DNA of 64,000 nucleotides from Chryseobacterium sp. (GTDB lineage Bacteria > Bacteroidota > Bacteroidia > Flavobacteriales > Weeksellaceae): contig JAITUA010000003.1 of the NCBI GenBank assembly GCA_031286615.1, forward strand, positions 1 to 64,000, given 5' to 3'. The notes beneath the pieces are model-generated. The model saw only the letters and a list, made by a program, of their open reading frames with translations. It searched no databases and was not told the DNA's origin. This document shows, one piece after another, positions 8,406 to 17,158 of this stretch. The first letter of the stretch is position 1. Each line of letters opens with the position of its first letter. The position numbers and the translations under genes were made by a program.

Positions 8406-9194
8406 CTAAGACTGTTTGCGGCGGCGGCCGGAAACCTTTTTATCAAGATCCCTGATATCCTGTCTCAGTTCACGGAACATTTCTTTAAAATTATAGCTTT
8501 CATAATCTCCAGGCTCAAAATCTTCCGGAAAAATTCCTGAAGCATACTGCCAGATTTCTACAACTTCTTCAAACGGAATTTCATAAGGCTCATAAAAAGA
8601 ATTGTCAGCACTTACACAGATTGCATTTTCTTTTCTTTCCTTAAAACGTTTATATGTGATTCCATCATTCAATGTAACAAAAACATAGGTTTTTCCCTGC
8701 TTCAAATCATTGATTCCTTCCACATATTTTCCTACAATATAGGAACCGCTTCTGAATGGAGGCATAGAATCTCCATCTGCAGGGAATGCTCTGTATTTTC
8801 CGTTGGTAAGAAAGGGAAGAGCAATACGCTGAAGACTTTCAATATAATCTATATCACTGTAACCTTCCAGATATCCCATGGAAGCTTTTTGAGGGATAAT
8901 TTCTATAGTATCATTTCCGTGTGTATCTACCGCTACCGGAAGTACAATTCTGTTGTCCGGCAGTTTCAGCATATCATCCATAGGATATTTCTGAATATCA
9001 ACCGATAGCATAAGATCAATGCTTACATGAAAATATTTGGAGATTTTTACAAGCAGTTCGATAGGAGGTTCAGATATTCCGTTCTCATATTTTGAATAAC
9101 GAACTCTGGAAATCATCAGTTCATCAGCTACATTTTGTTGGGAGAGCTTTCTCTTGGCTCTTAAGAAGCGTATATTATTTGAAAAAATTGACAT
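8406..9194 (-). CDS. XRE-family transcriptional regulator with LexA/S24-type C-terminal domain
   Basis: 262 residues from the ATG at 9194; a longer frame exists but its extra 32 codons lie across the promoter. N-terminus (about 5-65) is a Cro/CI helix-turn-helix (NNIRFLRAKRKLSQQNVAD, ISRVRYSKYENG). The C-terminal half has the S24/LexA signature: GDSMPPFRSGSYIVG with the nucleophile Ser and, later, YKRF with the general-base Lys, so self-cleavage is possible. No clear Ala-Gly cleavage site was identified. A palindrome in its own promoter suggests autorepression. It could answer to DNA damage or other stress; no prophage genes are next to it. Confidence 0.85.
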   Translation of the reverse strand: MSIFSNNIRFLRAKRKLSQQNVADELMISRVRYSKYENGISEPPIELLVKISKYFHVSIDLMLSVDIQKYPMDDMLKLPDNRIVLPVAVDTHGNDTIEIIPQKASMGYLEGYSDIDYIESLQRIALPFLTNGKYRAFPADGDSMPPFRSGSYIVGKYVEGINDLKQGKTYVFVTLNDGITYKRFKERKENAICVSADNSFYEPYEIPFEEVVEIWQYASGIFPEDFEPGDYESYNFKEMFRELRQDIRDLDKKVSGRRRKQS

Positions 9195-9642
9195 TGATAA
9201 AAGTATGTAAGCAAAAATACAAAATTTGTATGCGTTATCAACCACCAAACCGGGTTTTACCATAAGATATAAGAAAATTTGGCAGCTCATCTCTCCATTT
9301 TTACTAAAAAGAGGAAATTTTCACACTTGAACACTCAATTTTTGCAGGCTAAAAACAGATTCCCGAACAAATATATCATGCTTTGCATAGGTTAAATAAT
9401 ATTCATTAATAAATAGAATTTAGTACAGAAATAATAACTCCAAATTTCACAAATTGAGTTATTATTTTTAACATTTAGTAAATCAATCACATATAAGTGA
9501 AAATCATATTTTTATTAAAATACATATATATTAATGAAATATTAAATAATAAAAACATATAATTAATTTATTGAAAATAATTTGTAATTGTAATATTATT
9601 ATTCATATATTCGTGATGTAATAATCATATAAAATTATAGTT
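9195..9642. other. AT-rich intergenic region, 448 bp
   Basis: Holds the promoter and operator of the S24 repressor at its left end. The rest is strongly AT-rich leader sequence for the peptide gene to the right; I found no convincing TTG/TAnnTTTG pair for that gene (TATATTCG at about 9605 is the nearest match) and no other gene. Confidence 0.5.
9212..9241 (-). promoter_or_regulatory. promoter and palindromic operator of the S24/XRE repressor
   Basis: On the minus strand TTG (9239-9241), a 19-bp spacer, then TATTTTTG (9212-9219), a full match to the Bacteroidota TTG-N19-21-TAnnTTTG promoter. A perfect 15-bp palindrome, ATACAAA-A-TTTGTAT, occupies 9217-9231 and overlaps the -7 box, where a bound repressor would block RNA polymerase. 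The repressor start codon is 17 bases downstream. Confidence 0.7.
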
Positions 9643-9927
9643 ATGAAAAACTTAAAAAAATTAGACAGAAACGAGTTAAAAGCTATTTCAGGTAACGGAT
9701 TACTAGATCCAATCGGCGGACTTCTAGGTGGACTGGGAGGTGTTGTAGGTGGAGTAGTAGGCGGAGTAGGTACTATCGTTGGTGGCGTAGTTACTGGCGT
9801 AGGATCTACAGTAGGTGGTGTAGTTGGCGGTGTAAGCACTGTTGTAACTAACGCTTTATGCCAGACACAATGTGTTGTTAATGGTGTAATCCACATCAAA
9901 TTACTTGAGTGCGGATCAACTTGCTAG
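9643..9927 (+). CDS. glycine-zipper peptide with a double-glycine-type leader (bacteriocin-like)
   Basis: 94 residues. The N-terminus MKNLKKLDRNELKAISGNG is the leader type seen on Chryseobacterium bacteriocin-like peptides and on substrates of C39-peptidase ABC exporters, normally cut after GG or GN/GA. The core is a run of GG-V-V-G-G repeats (about residues 20-65), a glycine-zipper pattern typical of membrane-inserting peptides. The tail has four Cys (CQTQC, then LLECGSTC), enough for two disulfides. The exporter is not in the window. It has its own strong terminator. Function as an antimicrobial or signalling peptide is inferred from leader and composition. Confidence 0.65.
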   Translation: MKNLKKLDRNELKAISGNGLLDPIGGLLGGLGGVVGGVVGGVGTIVGGVVTGVGSTVGGVVGGVSTVVTNALCQTQCVVNGVIHIKLLECGSTC

Positions 9928-9956
9928 TCAGCAAGCATTACATGTAAAAAAATCAG

Positions 9957-9983
9957 ACCGCTCTTTCCCAGAGCGGTTTTTTC
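9957..9983 (+). terminator. intrinsic terminator of the glycine-zipper peptide gene
   Basis: Perfect 8-bp stem ACCGCTCT / AGAGCGGT, loop TTCCC, followed by six T. Confidence 0.85.
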
Positions 9984-10049
9984 ATTCCCTTAAAACATTC
10001 TTATTTTTCAAATATTTACACTCATTCTAAAGTCTTTTTATAGGTTTTC

Positions 10050-10074
10050 AATAACGCAACAATGTTGCATTATT
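10050..10074. promoter_or_regulatory. 25-bp palindromic operator upstream of the TonB receptor
   Basis: Core GCAACA-A-TGTTGC flanked by AATAA.. / ..TTATT arms; only one base pair of twelve (10055/10069) is mismatched. The right half covers the -33 TTG of the receptor promoter, so a bound protein should repress. Size and symmetry suit a Fur-superfamily dimer site; which metal regulator binds is not shown by the sequence. Confidence 0.6.
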
Positions 10075-10095
10075 AAATTTAATTATCTAGCTTTG
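10065..10095 (+). promoter_or_regulatory. promoter of the TonB-dependent receptor
   Basis: TTG (10065-10067), 20-bp spacer, TAGCTTTG (10088-10095): exact match to the Bacteroidota housekeeping promoter, about 24 bases before the chosen start. Confidence 0.75.
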
Positions 10096-10118
10096 CCGGA
10101 TTATTAAAGTATATGCAT

Positions 10119-12503
10119 ATGAAAAAGACCGTTTATTTTTTGATGGGAAGCACACTGATGTATTCCTCATCCATTCTGAAGGCGCAGAAACTTAATCCCG
10201 AAAAAAAGACTGTAAAAGATATTGAATCTGTCCAGATACAGGGAAAAACCAATTACAATTCCGTCAATATTTCAAGAAAAAAACTGGATTTTATTCAGTC
10301 CGGTACATTGGGAGAAACATTAAGCAAAATTCCCGGGATTCAAAACTCAGGATATGGTCCCAATTCCGGAGCTCCTGTTATCCGAAGTCTGAGCGGAAAC
10401 CGGGTAAAAATACTGGAAAACGGAACAGCGGTAAATGATCTTTCGGGTATAAGTCCTGATTTTAATACGGACATCGAAATGAATAGTGTCCAAAATATTA
10501 CAGTATATAAGAGCTCTGCATCAGTTTTATACGGAGGAAAAGCTATTGGAGGAGCCATAGATATTGAAACCGATTATATTGCCCGACAATTACCTGATAA
10601 AAAAATAAATGCAAAAGGACTTCTTGAAGGCGGAAGCAATAGCGGACAGAAACAAGCGTTTGCTGCAAAAGGTGTCATTGCAAAAAACTGGGTATGGACT
10701 GTAGGAGGAAGCAATCACAAACAGGATATTGTAAGAATTCCGGGAAAATCTAAGGACAGCAGGTGCTATGATCCCAACCTGATGGGTTTCAATAGTATTT
10801 TACAATCATTATGTCAGGTAGATGTGGATTCCAGGCGTGTTTTAAACAAAAGCCTTTTTCCCTACATCAGCCAGTTTGCCAAAGATCATATGATAGACTA
10901 TGAACTGTCCGAAGATGATCTTTACACCTTCAGTTCTACCTATTATAATCCTGCAGACGGTAAAAATTATCCCAATCCCAAGAATGACCTTTACGTTCCA
11001 GGTCAGGACCCTTCGAAAGACCGCTACAAAAGTGAGGTAAACGGCATCAGGGATTATGTGGAAACAAAAGACGGCGTTATCCCCAACAGCCACTCGGAAA
11101 GCAATTCATTTTATGTTGGGACCAGCTATATCGGAAAATCTTTTTATGCAGGAGGAGCTTATCAAAATTCTTATTCTTATTTTGGAGTTCCTGGATATGC
11201 AATTGCTAAAATTCCCAAGCATACTCATGGAAAACCACAGCAAAAAATAGAATATCTTCCTATTAATATCAGAAGCTTATCCCATAAAGCTATGCTGGAA
11301 ACGGCTTACAGATTTACAAATTTTCCAATTTCCGGTATCAAACTAAATTATATGGGAGTATTCTCAAAAAATACGGAACTTCTTGATAATTTCAGAGCTA
11401 ATCAGTTTGCAGTAAACCAGCACAATGGACGTCTGGAAATCACACAGCAGAAATTAAAATTTCTAACAGGAACCACTGGTCTTGAAGTACAATACAGAGA
11501 TATGGAAGGAACTGGAAGCCAGAGATACCTGCCCAATAATATAAGCCGTGAAATCGGAATCTTTACGATGCAGCATCTTGATTTCAATACCATTCAGATG
11601 GATCTTGGGTATAGAAATGAACACGTACAACGCAGGGCTGAAGCAGATGATAAATACGTCAGAAGCCGCGGGCTTTCCGGTGGAAAACTCAGTGACAGAG
11701 ATTTTACACTTCATCAGTTCCAAAGTTCAGCACAATGGAATATCTTCAAAAAAGCCTATCTGAAAGTACAATACAACCATTCAGAAAGAGCGCCGGAAGT
11801 GAATGAGCTGTATGCAGGAAATAATCATTTTGCCATTCTTACAGAAGAAAACGGGGATGACAGATTAGATAAAGAAACGGTAAATACTGTTGAACTGGGA
11901 GGAGGTTTAAATCTGAAAAACCTACGGATATCTGCCAACTGGTACCATACTTCATATAAAAATTATATTTATCTTGCGCACACAGGACTTTCCAGAGAAG
12001 TTTTCCTTGTTAAAGAATGGCGTTCTGATGATACGGAAATCAACGGAATTGAAGCAGAAGCCGCTTACAAAGCAGATTTGGGAAAAATAGGGAAGTGGGA
12101 GATAGGCGGTTACTATGATTTGGTGAGAAATATAAGTGTAGCCGACAGCTCCATAAGAAAATGGAGTGATGGTGATTATATGCCCAATATGCCCACAAGC
12201 CGTTTTGGATTTAATCTGGAAGGAACTTTACAGAACTTCAGCCTGAATATAAGCTTAGACCATTATTTAAAACAAAAATATTTAGGGAAAAATATTAATC
12301 CTGAACTCCCTATGCCGGCATTTTCATTACTGAATGTCCGTTTAGCCTATAAAGACAGCAGTTTAGGTACTGGCGATCTGGAATATTATCTTATTGGAAA
12401 TAATCTGCTGAACACCGAAGCAAGACTTCAAAACTCTCAGTTAAAATTTCTAAGTCCGCTTCCTGGAATTAATATTTCAGCAGGAGTGAAAATAACAATA
12501 TAA
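10119..12503 (+). CDS. TonB-dependent outer-membrane receptor, possibly a zinc (ZnuD-like) receptor
   Basis: About 794 residues. Signal peptide MKKTVYFLMGSTL...KAQ; a second ATG two codons upstream is possible. The plug follows (SGTLGETLSKIPGIQNSGYG, PVIRSLSGNRVKILENG, ITVYKSSASVLYGGKAIGGA) and then a 22-strand-type barrel ending in a hydrophobic residue pattern. No carboxypeptidase-like repeat domain, so this is the small-ligand rather than SusC type. The plug wording (SLSGNRVKILENG with GISPDF) and a Cys-bearing extracellular loop (SRCYDPN...LCQVD) recall ZnuD-type zinc receptors, and control by a Fur-like palindrome fits metal uptake. The substrate remains inference. Confidence 0.85.
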   Translation: MKKTVYFLMGSTLMYSSSILKAQKLNPEKKTVKDIESVQIQGKTNYNSVNISRKKLDFIQSGTLGETLSKIPGIQNSGYGPNSGAPVIRSLSGNRVKILENGTAVNDLSGISPDFNTDIEMNSVQNITVYKSSASVLYGGKAIGGAIDIETDYIARQLPDKKINAKGLLEGGSNSGQKQAFAAKGVIAKNWVWTVGGSNHKQDIVRIPGKSKDSRCYDPNLMGFNSILQSLCQVDVDSRRVLNKSLFPYISQFAKDHMIDYELSEDDLYTFSSTYYNPADGKNYPNPKNDLYVPGQDPSKDRYKSEVNGIRDYVETKDGVIPNSHSESNSFYVGTSYIGKSFYAGGAYQNSYSYFGVPGYAIAKIPKHTHGKPQQKIEYLPINIRSLSHKAMLETAYRFTNFPISGIKLNYMGVFSKNTELLDNFRANQFAVNQHNGRLEITQQKLKFLTGTTGLEVQYRDMEGTGSQRYLPNNISREIGIFTMQHLDFNTIQMDLGYRNEHVQRRAEADDKYVRSRGLSGGKLSDRDFTLHQFQSSAQWNIFKKAYLKVQYNHSERAPEVNELYAGNNHFAILTEENGDDRLDKETVNTVELGGGLNLKNLRISANWYHTSYKNYIYLAHTGLSREVFLVKEWRSDDTEINGIEAEAAYKADLGKIGKWEIGGYYDLVRNISVADSSIRKWSDGDYMPNMPTSRFGFNLEGTLQNFSLNISLDHYLKQKYLGKNINPELPMPAFSLLNVRLAYKDSSLGTGDLEYYLIGNNLLNTEARLQNSQLKFLSPLPGINISAGVKITI

Positions 12504-12512
12504 ATCAATAAA

Positions 12513-12552
12513 AAAATCTGCAGTTATTATTAATTAATAGCTGCAGATTTTT
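12513..12552 (+). terminator. intrinsic terminator of the TonB receptor
   Basis: 11-bp stem AAAATCTGCAG / CTGCAGATTTT with a 17-base AT loop, followed by T residues. Confidence 0.7.
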
Positions 12553-12679
12553 CATTGCTTATCTATTCAAAATCAGCCTTATAAATATTTATTTATATGA
12601 TTTATTAAAAGGTGACAGTATTTTCTCAATAAAATAATCAAGCAATAAGAGATCAGCCAAGAGGCTATATATAAAAATC

Positions 12680-12711
12680 AGCTCTAAAATTTACGGATTT
12701 TGGAGCTTTTT
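12680..12711 (+). terminator. hairpin with T tract before the phosphotransferase
   Basis: AGCTCTAAAAT / ATTTTGGAGCT (one mismatch) with loop TTACGG and then TTTTT. It sits in a gene-free stretch of about 260 bp; either a second terminator or the end of a short untranslated RNA. Confidence 0.5.
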
Positions 12712-12763
12712 ATGGGTAAAATCGAAAAATGTTAGCGAAATTGCATAGTTTTTAAAACTAACT

Positions 12764-13771
12764 ATGAGCTACGAATCAATGACAGAGAAATTTCCTACCA
12801 TAAACAGTACACTTTCACCCAGTGGACTAGGTCAACTCATTCAACAAAAATATGGACTTACCGGCAAAACGGAGTGCAGCATATTTCGTCTGGCAATGAA
12901 CCATTTATACATTGTTTATGATGGAGAAAACAAATACGTTTTTAGAATTTACACCCATAATTGGCGGACTCAATTAGAAATTGAAGAAGAATTAAGACTT
13001 TTAATGCTTTTAAAAGAAGCAGACAGACAAGTTGCTTTTCCGATAGCCGATAAATCCAACAAGTTCATTCAAAAAATTGAAGCTCCGGAAGGTACAAGGT
13101 TTGGTGTTTTATTTTCGTTTGCTAAAGGCATAAAAACAGCAAAATTCTCACCCGAAACTAGTTTTCTGATTGGACAGGCATTAGCAAAAGTTCATCAATC
13201 GACAGAAAATATCGAACTGAGAAGAATGCCTTACAATGCTCAAAATCTGCTCAAGAACCCTGTTCTAAGAATAAAAGAATTCTATCATAAAGATAGCAGC
13301 GAAATTGAATTTTTAGAAACTCTTTCTGCTTTTTTAACGCTAAAAATGGAAAATATTGACCACCAGAAAATGAGATATGGAACTGTTCATCTTGACGTCT
13401 GGTTTGACAATCTTCACATTGATAATGAAAAAGACATAACATTTTTTGATTTTGATTTTTGTGGCAACGGCTATTTATGCTTTGATATTTCTTATTTCCT
13501 GTTTCAGCTATTCACAACCCATTTGAACGAAGAGGAATATCAGGCAAAAGCAGATAGTTTTATAAAAGGATATGAAACTGTAACTACTATCAGTAATGAA
13601 GAAAAAAAGTTTTTACCTTACGCATGTTTAGCAATTATGATCTATTACATCAGTGTTCAATGTGACAGATTTGATTATTGGACCAATATTTTTTTGAATG
13701 AAGATCATTTAAAAAGGATGGTTGGGAATTTAAAACGGTGGATGGCTTACCACAAAATTGAGGTTAAATAA
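12764..13771 (+). CDS. phosphotransferase of the aminoglycoside/homoserine kinase family
   Basis: 335 residues of the APH-like kinase fold. The N-lobe has the strand-turn-strand with NHLYIVYDGENKYVFRIY (Lys replaced in the usual position by the Y-V-F-R strand). The catalytic loop VHLDVWFDNLHI supplies the HxDxxxxN motif and FFDFDFCGNGYLCFDIS the metal-binding DFD. This resembles the SrkA/homoserine kinase type II branch, where real substrates vary (amino acids, choline, protein Ser). No antibiotic target can be claimed. Its stop overlaps a 9-codon ATG frame of no evident meaning. Confidence 0.75.
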   Translation: MSYESMTEKFPTINSTLSPSGLGQLIQQKYGLTGKTECSIFRLAMNHLYIVYDGENKYVFRIYTHNWRTQLEIEEELRLLMLLKEADRQVAFPIADKSNKFIQKIEAPEGTRFGVLFSFAKGIKTAKFSPETSFLIGQALAKVHQSTENIELRRMPYNAQNLLKNPVLRIKEFYHKDSSEIEFLETLSAFLTLKMENIDHQKMRYGTVHLDVWFDNLHIDNEKDITFFDFDFCGNGYLCFDISYFLFQLFTTHLNEEEYQAKADSFIKGYETVTTISNEEKKFLPYACLAIMIYYISVQCDRFDYWTNIFLNEDHLKRMVGNLKRWMAYHKIEVK

Positions 13772-13945
13772 TGACAGAAAAAGATTTATCACATTTATAA
13801 TTTTCGGTGATGAACTAATCAGAAATCTGTCTACAAGTTGAAATATTAGATTAATAAAATTTTGAGAATAAAATACAATTTATCTCGACTGTTAATTAAA
13901 GTTTTTTATATAGAAATAGCAATATTTCTGAAAATTAGACAAAGT

Positions 13946-14208
13946 AGAAAAAGACACCATGTAATTTTCAGGAGTACGAACTTTTAAAAGGAAAAAATGC
14001 TTTGCCCTATTTAGTTGAAAAATTTGGTTATCCTTGTTTTAAAGAAACACTGGAACAAGTAAACAGACAATACGACGCAATGCCTGATGCATTTAAAGGA
14101 CATTATAGAATTGATGAAAATGGAGACATCAAAATGCTGAAAAGCCCGGGAGAATCTAAAGCAATTATGGACAGATTTTGGGAAGAGGAGAGGAGCAAGC
14201 TAAAATAA
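13946..14208 (+). pseudogene. 5'-truncated or oddly started small gene
   Basis: The frame opens after TAG at 13945 and reads EYELLKGKNALPYLVEKFGY then CFKETLEQVN, ending WEEERSKLK. There is no ATG; the first possible start is TTG at 14002, but the amino-acid sequence already looks meaningful before it, so an upstream start has probably been lost. The 170 bp to the left is non-coding remnant. Protein family not recognised. If TTG is used the product is 68 residues. Confidence 0.4.
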
Positions 14209-14286
14209 TTCTTTTAAAGGGTATCAAAATCTCAAAAATGATCTAAAATTTTTGTGCTTAAATGCACCCCTTACATAATTATTAAT

Positions 14287-15525
14287 ATGGAGACAAAATC
14301 AATCAATCTCACCAATCAAAGAAATCGCAATGTTGTACTCCGTTTCCTGCATTTGTTTGTTATTTCTTATGTGTATCTTTTTATATTTACATCACAGTTT
14401 TCACCTTTAGAGGGAATATATAAGAATGGAGTCTTGTGGTTGTGTAAAAATATTTTTCACCAAAAGCAGGTAGAATATATTAAGATGACTGGCAGCGGCG
14501 ATACTACATTGGATTATTGGGTAGTGATTATAAATATTGGCTTAGCTGTGGTGGCTGCACTTGTTATACTTCTTGCAGATAAAAAACAACGAACATTTAA
14601 AGACCTTCATTGGTTTACGGTAGTAGTAGCACGTTACTATGTAGCTATGATAATGCTTTCGTACGGTTTTGCAAAACTGCACAACGGGCAATTTCCCGCC
14701 AACTCAATTGGCAGGCTGGAAGAAAAAATTGGGGATATGTCGCCAATGGGTGTGGTGTGGACCATGATGGGAGCTTCCACTGGTTATACATTTGTGTCCG
14801 GGTTATTGGAAACGATAGGTGGACTTTTGCTTCTTTTCAGGAGAACTAAAACTTTTGGTGCACTTTTTTCCATGACGGTGATGATCAATGTGGCTCTGTT
14901 GAATTTTTTTTATGATGTGCCGGTAAAAATATTTTCCAGTCATATTGTTTTGTTCTGTGTCTTTATTGTAAGCGGTGATGCCATTGCATTATATCGTTTT
15001 TTTATTTTGCATCAGCCATCGCAATTACGTTTTCAAAAAAGGACATCTGACAAAAAATGGAAGAGGATAACACTTACCGGACTTAAATGGCTCGTAGTGG
15101 CCTTTTTTATATTGAGCTCTTCATCAGCACTCTTCTATACACCGCCGGCTGTCCCAATGGAGGGTGCGTATAGTGTTGATAAATTTATAATAAACAACCA
15201 GGAAATACCTTCCAATGATTCTTTTGGCTGGAAAAAAATATTGATCAGCTATCCAGGCCGGACAAATATAATTCTTAACAATGACAGTACTAGAGCATTT
15301 CAGAGTGTCTTAGATACTGGAAAAAGAACACTTATGCTTCGTAAAACGGATGAACAAAACATCTATGCTTACCTGCATTACAATGCTCAAAAAGACAGTA
15401 TCATTTTTACTGGAAATAGAGGCAGTGATTCCATAAAAATAAAAACAATAAGAAAGAAAAAAGAAGATTATCCCTTAAACAAGAGAGGTTTTCATTGGAT
15501 TAATGAATATCCGTTTAACAAGTAA
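14287..15525 (+). CDS. DoxX-like multi-pass membrane protein
   Basis: 412 residues from the ATG at 14287 (a GTG start 33 bases upstream is possible). Six or more hydrophobic segments in the first 260 residues (VVLRFLHLFVISYVYLFIF; VVIINIGLAVVAALVILL; ARYYVAMIMLSYGFAKLHNG; TFVSGLLETIGGLLLLF; ...), with the YGFAKLHNGQF and GLLETIGGLLLLFRRT stretches typical of DoxX/DoxD-like proteins. After a last segment near residue 275 comes a soluble C-terminal domain of about 130 residues. Function of such proteins is poorly known. It overlaps no other gene; the small HTH gene follows by 13 bases. Confidence 0.6.
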   Translation: METKSINLTNQRNRNVVLRFLHLFVISYVYLFIFTSQFSPLEGIYKNGVLWLCKNIFHQKQVEYIKMTGSGDTTLDYWVVIINIGLAVVAALVILLADKKQRTFKDLHWFTVVVARYYVAMIMLSYGFAKLHNGQFPANSIGRLEEKIGDMSPMGVVWTMMGASTGYTFVSGLLETIGGLLLLFRRTKTFGALFSMTVMINVALLNFFYDVPVKIFSSHIVLFCVFIVSGDAIALYRFFILHQPSQLRFQKRTSDKKWKRITLTGLKWLVVAFFILSSSSALFYTPPAVPMEGAYSVDKFIINNQEIPSNDSFGWKKILISYPGRTNIILNNDSTRAFQSVLDTGKRTLMLRKTDEQNIYAYLHYNAQKDSIIFTGNRGSDSIKIKTIRKKKEDYPLNKRGFHWINEYPFNK

Positions 15526-15538
15526 TAGATATATATCA

Positions 15539-15790
15539 ATGAAATTTACAGAACAAGAAAAAATAATTGAACAGATATTGAAAGCTGTGGAATTACAAAC
15601 CGGTATTAACAGATCTGATTTTGTTTCTAATTCAAGAAAAGAAAGTTATCTGGACGCAAGAAAAAAAGCTACAGAACTTTTAATTAAAGAAGCTCATTTA
15701 AATGATGAAGGAATAGCAAAGGTTTTGGGAGTTTCAAAAAGTACAGCAAACATATATAGAAACAGCCTGCGCTATCAACACAAAAAGTAA
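15539..15790 (+). CDS. small protein resembling DnaA domain IV / Trp-repressor helix-turn-helix
   Basis: 83 residues from the ATG at 15539. SNSRKESYLDARKKATELLI followed by LNDEGIAKVLGVSKSTANIY matches the DnaA C-terminal DNA-binding layout (SxxRKxxxxxAR...A..L......S...IG...G.DHSTV), with the second helix-turn-helix altered to SKSTAN. A stand-alone domain of this kind binds DNA without the ATPase. It follows the DoxX-like gene closely and may be its regulator, but this is only position. Confidence 0.55.
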   Translation: MKFTEQEKIIEQILKAVELQTGINRSDFVSNSRKESYLDARKKATELLIKEAHLNDEGIAKVLGVSKSTANIYRNSLRYQHKK

Positions 15791-15943
15791 TAGCAAAAAC
15801 CTATAAGTGATAGCACTAAGGATTAAAAGATCATTTCAGAATTGAAAACCTAAAACATATACAATTTAACATAATATAAATTATAGGATTTTTATTATCT
15901 GTTCGAGAGAGAGTATTAAACGCCTCAGAATCCCTTATTCTTA

Positions 15944-16451
15944 TCATTTCCCATTCAAATATTCTTTAACCGTTTCTAATAACTCATTCTGGGTCATAAA
16001 CCGATCCAGAAAATCTTCCAGGCTTCCTTCGTTTTCAATCTCCTGAAAAATAACCGTAAAAATAAAATAGACAAATAAATTCCATTTCAGAGCCTTCTAC
16101 AATTTCTTTTACTTCGTGCTCGTCTATAAGTCCGTCCAATTCTTTGTAATCCTCTGTACCTTTCTTAAACGGCGTGAAAAACCAATTTCTAAGAAAATAT
16201 TGTCCATACGGCAATTCATGGCCAGAAAAATAATGTTCTAATAAATTCTTGTAAAAGCCTTCCTGATCATTATTATATTGGGTTTTATATTTTTCATAAT
16301 AATCATCAATTCCGTAAACATCCCAATCTCTGTCATAAAGATGATGTTCAAATCTAATACTCCGCCAGTTCTCGGCAAAATTCTTGTCAATACTTACAGC
16401 ATCTGTATTTCCTCCTAACTCTTTGATTTTATTTATAATACTCTCAGTCAT
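15944..16451 (-). pseudogene. frameshifted uncharacterised gene
   Basis: The minus-strand frame starts MTESIINKIKELGGNTDAV and runs to FICLFYFYGYFSGD, stopping at 16035. Directly behind, in the next frame, the sequence continues sensibly as EIENEGSLEDFLDRFMTQ then NELLETVKEYLNGK to a stop at 15944. The switch falls at a T5 run (minus strand, about 16042-16047). A single-base change joins the two into about 168 residues, though some internal residues may also be lost. Acidic soluble protein, family not recognised. Confidence 0.55.
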
Positions 16452-16599
16452 ATCCTATAATTTATTTTTTCCATATATTATGTTAAATTGAAACAATTAA
16501 GAACTCTCTCTGATCTTAAAATTACAAAATCTTGTCACATGACAGCTTTTATCATTATGAAACTCAATACCTTTATCCTAACCAAAAAAATAAAATAAT

Positions 16600-16995
16600 A
16601 TGAAACCTAAAATGATCTGGGCCAACCTGGCCGTAGCCGACCTTGAACGAACACAGAAATTTTACACCGAGCTGGGATTCAAACCCAATAATCCGCACAC
16701 TTCTAATGAGTTAGTAAGCTTTTTTGCAGGCGAAAATGAGTTAATCATTCACTTTTTCTTAAAAAATATCATAGAAAGGAATCTAAAAACAATGAAATTT
16801 GGAGATCCTCAAAGTTCAAATGAGATCATCTTTACCCTTTCTGCATCAAGTAAAGAACAGGTAGATGAATGGGCTCAAGAGGTTAAAAATGCCGGTGGAA
16901 CTATTGTTTCAGAACCTGAGAGTTTTGGAGAAAACTATTATGGATTTGTATTTGCTGATCCTGATGGGCACAAGTTTAATGTATTTTTTATGTAG
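16600..16995 (+). CDS. VOC (glyoxalase/bleomycin-resistance fold) protein
   Basis: 131 residues with two beta-alpha-beta-beta-beta modules. MKPKMIWANLAVADLERTQKFYTELGF opens the first module; EVKNAGGTIVSEPESFGEN and YGFVFADPDGHKFNVFFM make the second, ending in the DPDGHxxE/N-type metal-site motif (Asn replaces the usual Glu). Such proteins range from metal-dependent dioxygenases to drug-binding proteins; the substrate cannot be told. Single gene with its own upstream spacer. Confidence 0.8.
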   Translation: MKPKMIWANLAVADLERTQKFYTELGFKPNNPHTSNELVSFFAGENELIIHFFLKNIIERNLKTMKFGDPQSSNEIIFTLSASSKEQVDEWAQEVKNAGGTIVSEPESFGENYYGFVFADPDGHKFNVFFM

Positions 16996-17158
16996 ACTTT
17001 ACCTTACCCTATTTTCTCTTTATTTGATGTTCAACAGATAAATATGAATCGCTCGAACTGTCTGCCTCCTCCGGCACCTTAATATTTTCAAATTAATTTG
17101 AAGTGTACTTATGTTATTAATTAACAACATTGTTTATGCTTTTGTTTTCCTGTATTAA

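Noticed and set aside
9603-9899. Pro/Thr-rich minus-strand frame opposite the glycine-zipper gene
   Set aside because: It is the complement of the GGN/GTN codon runs; the plus-strand frame has a recognised leader and terminator.
12764-13771. Aminoglycoside resistance gene
   Set aside because: Only the general APH kinase fold is visible; the SrkA/homoserine-kinase-like branch fits as well, so no resistance claim is made.
13771-13800. Nine-codon ATG frame overlapping the phosphotransferase stop
   Set aside because: Too short and without a recognisable product; probably chance.
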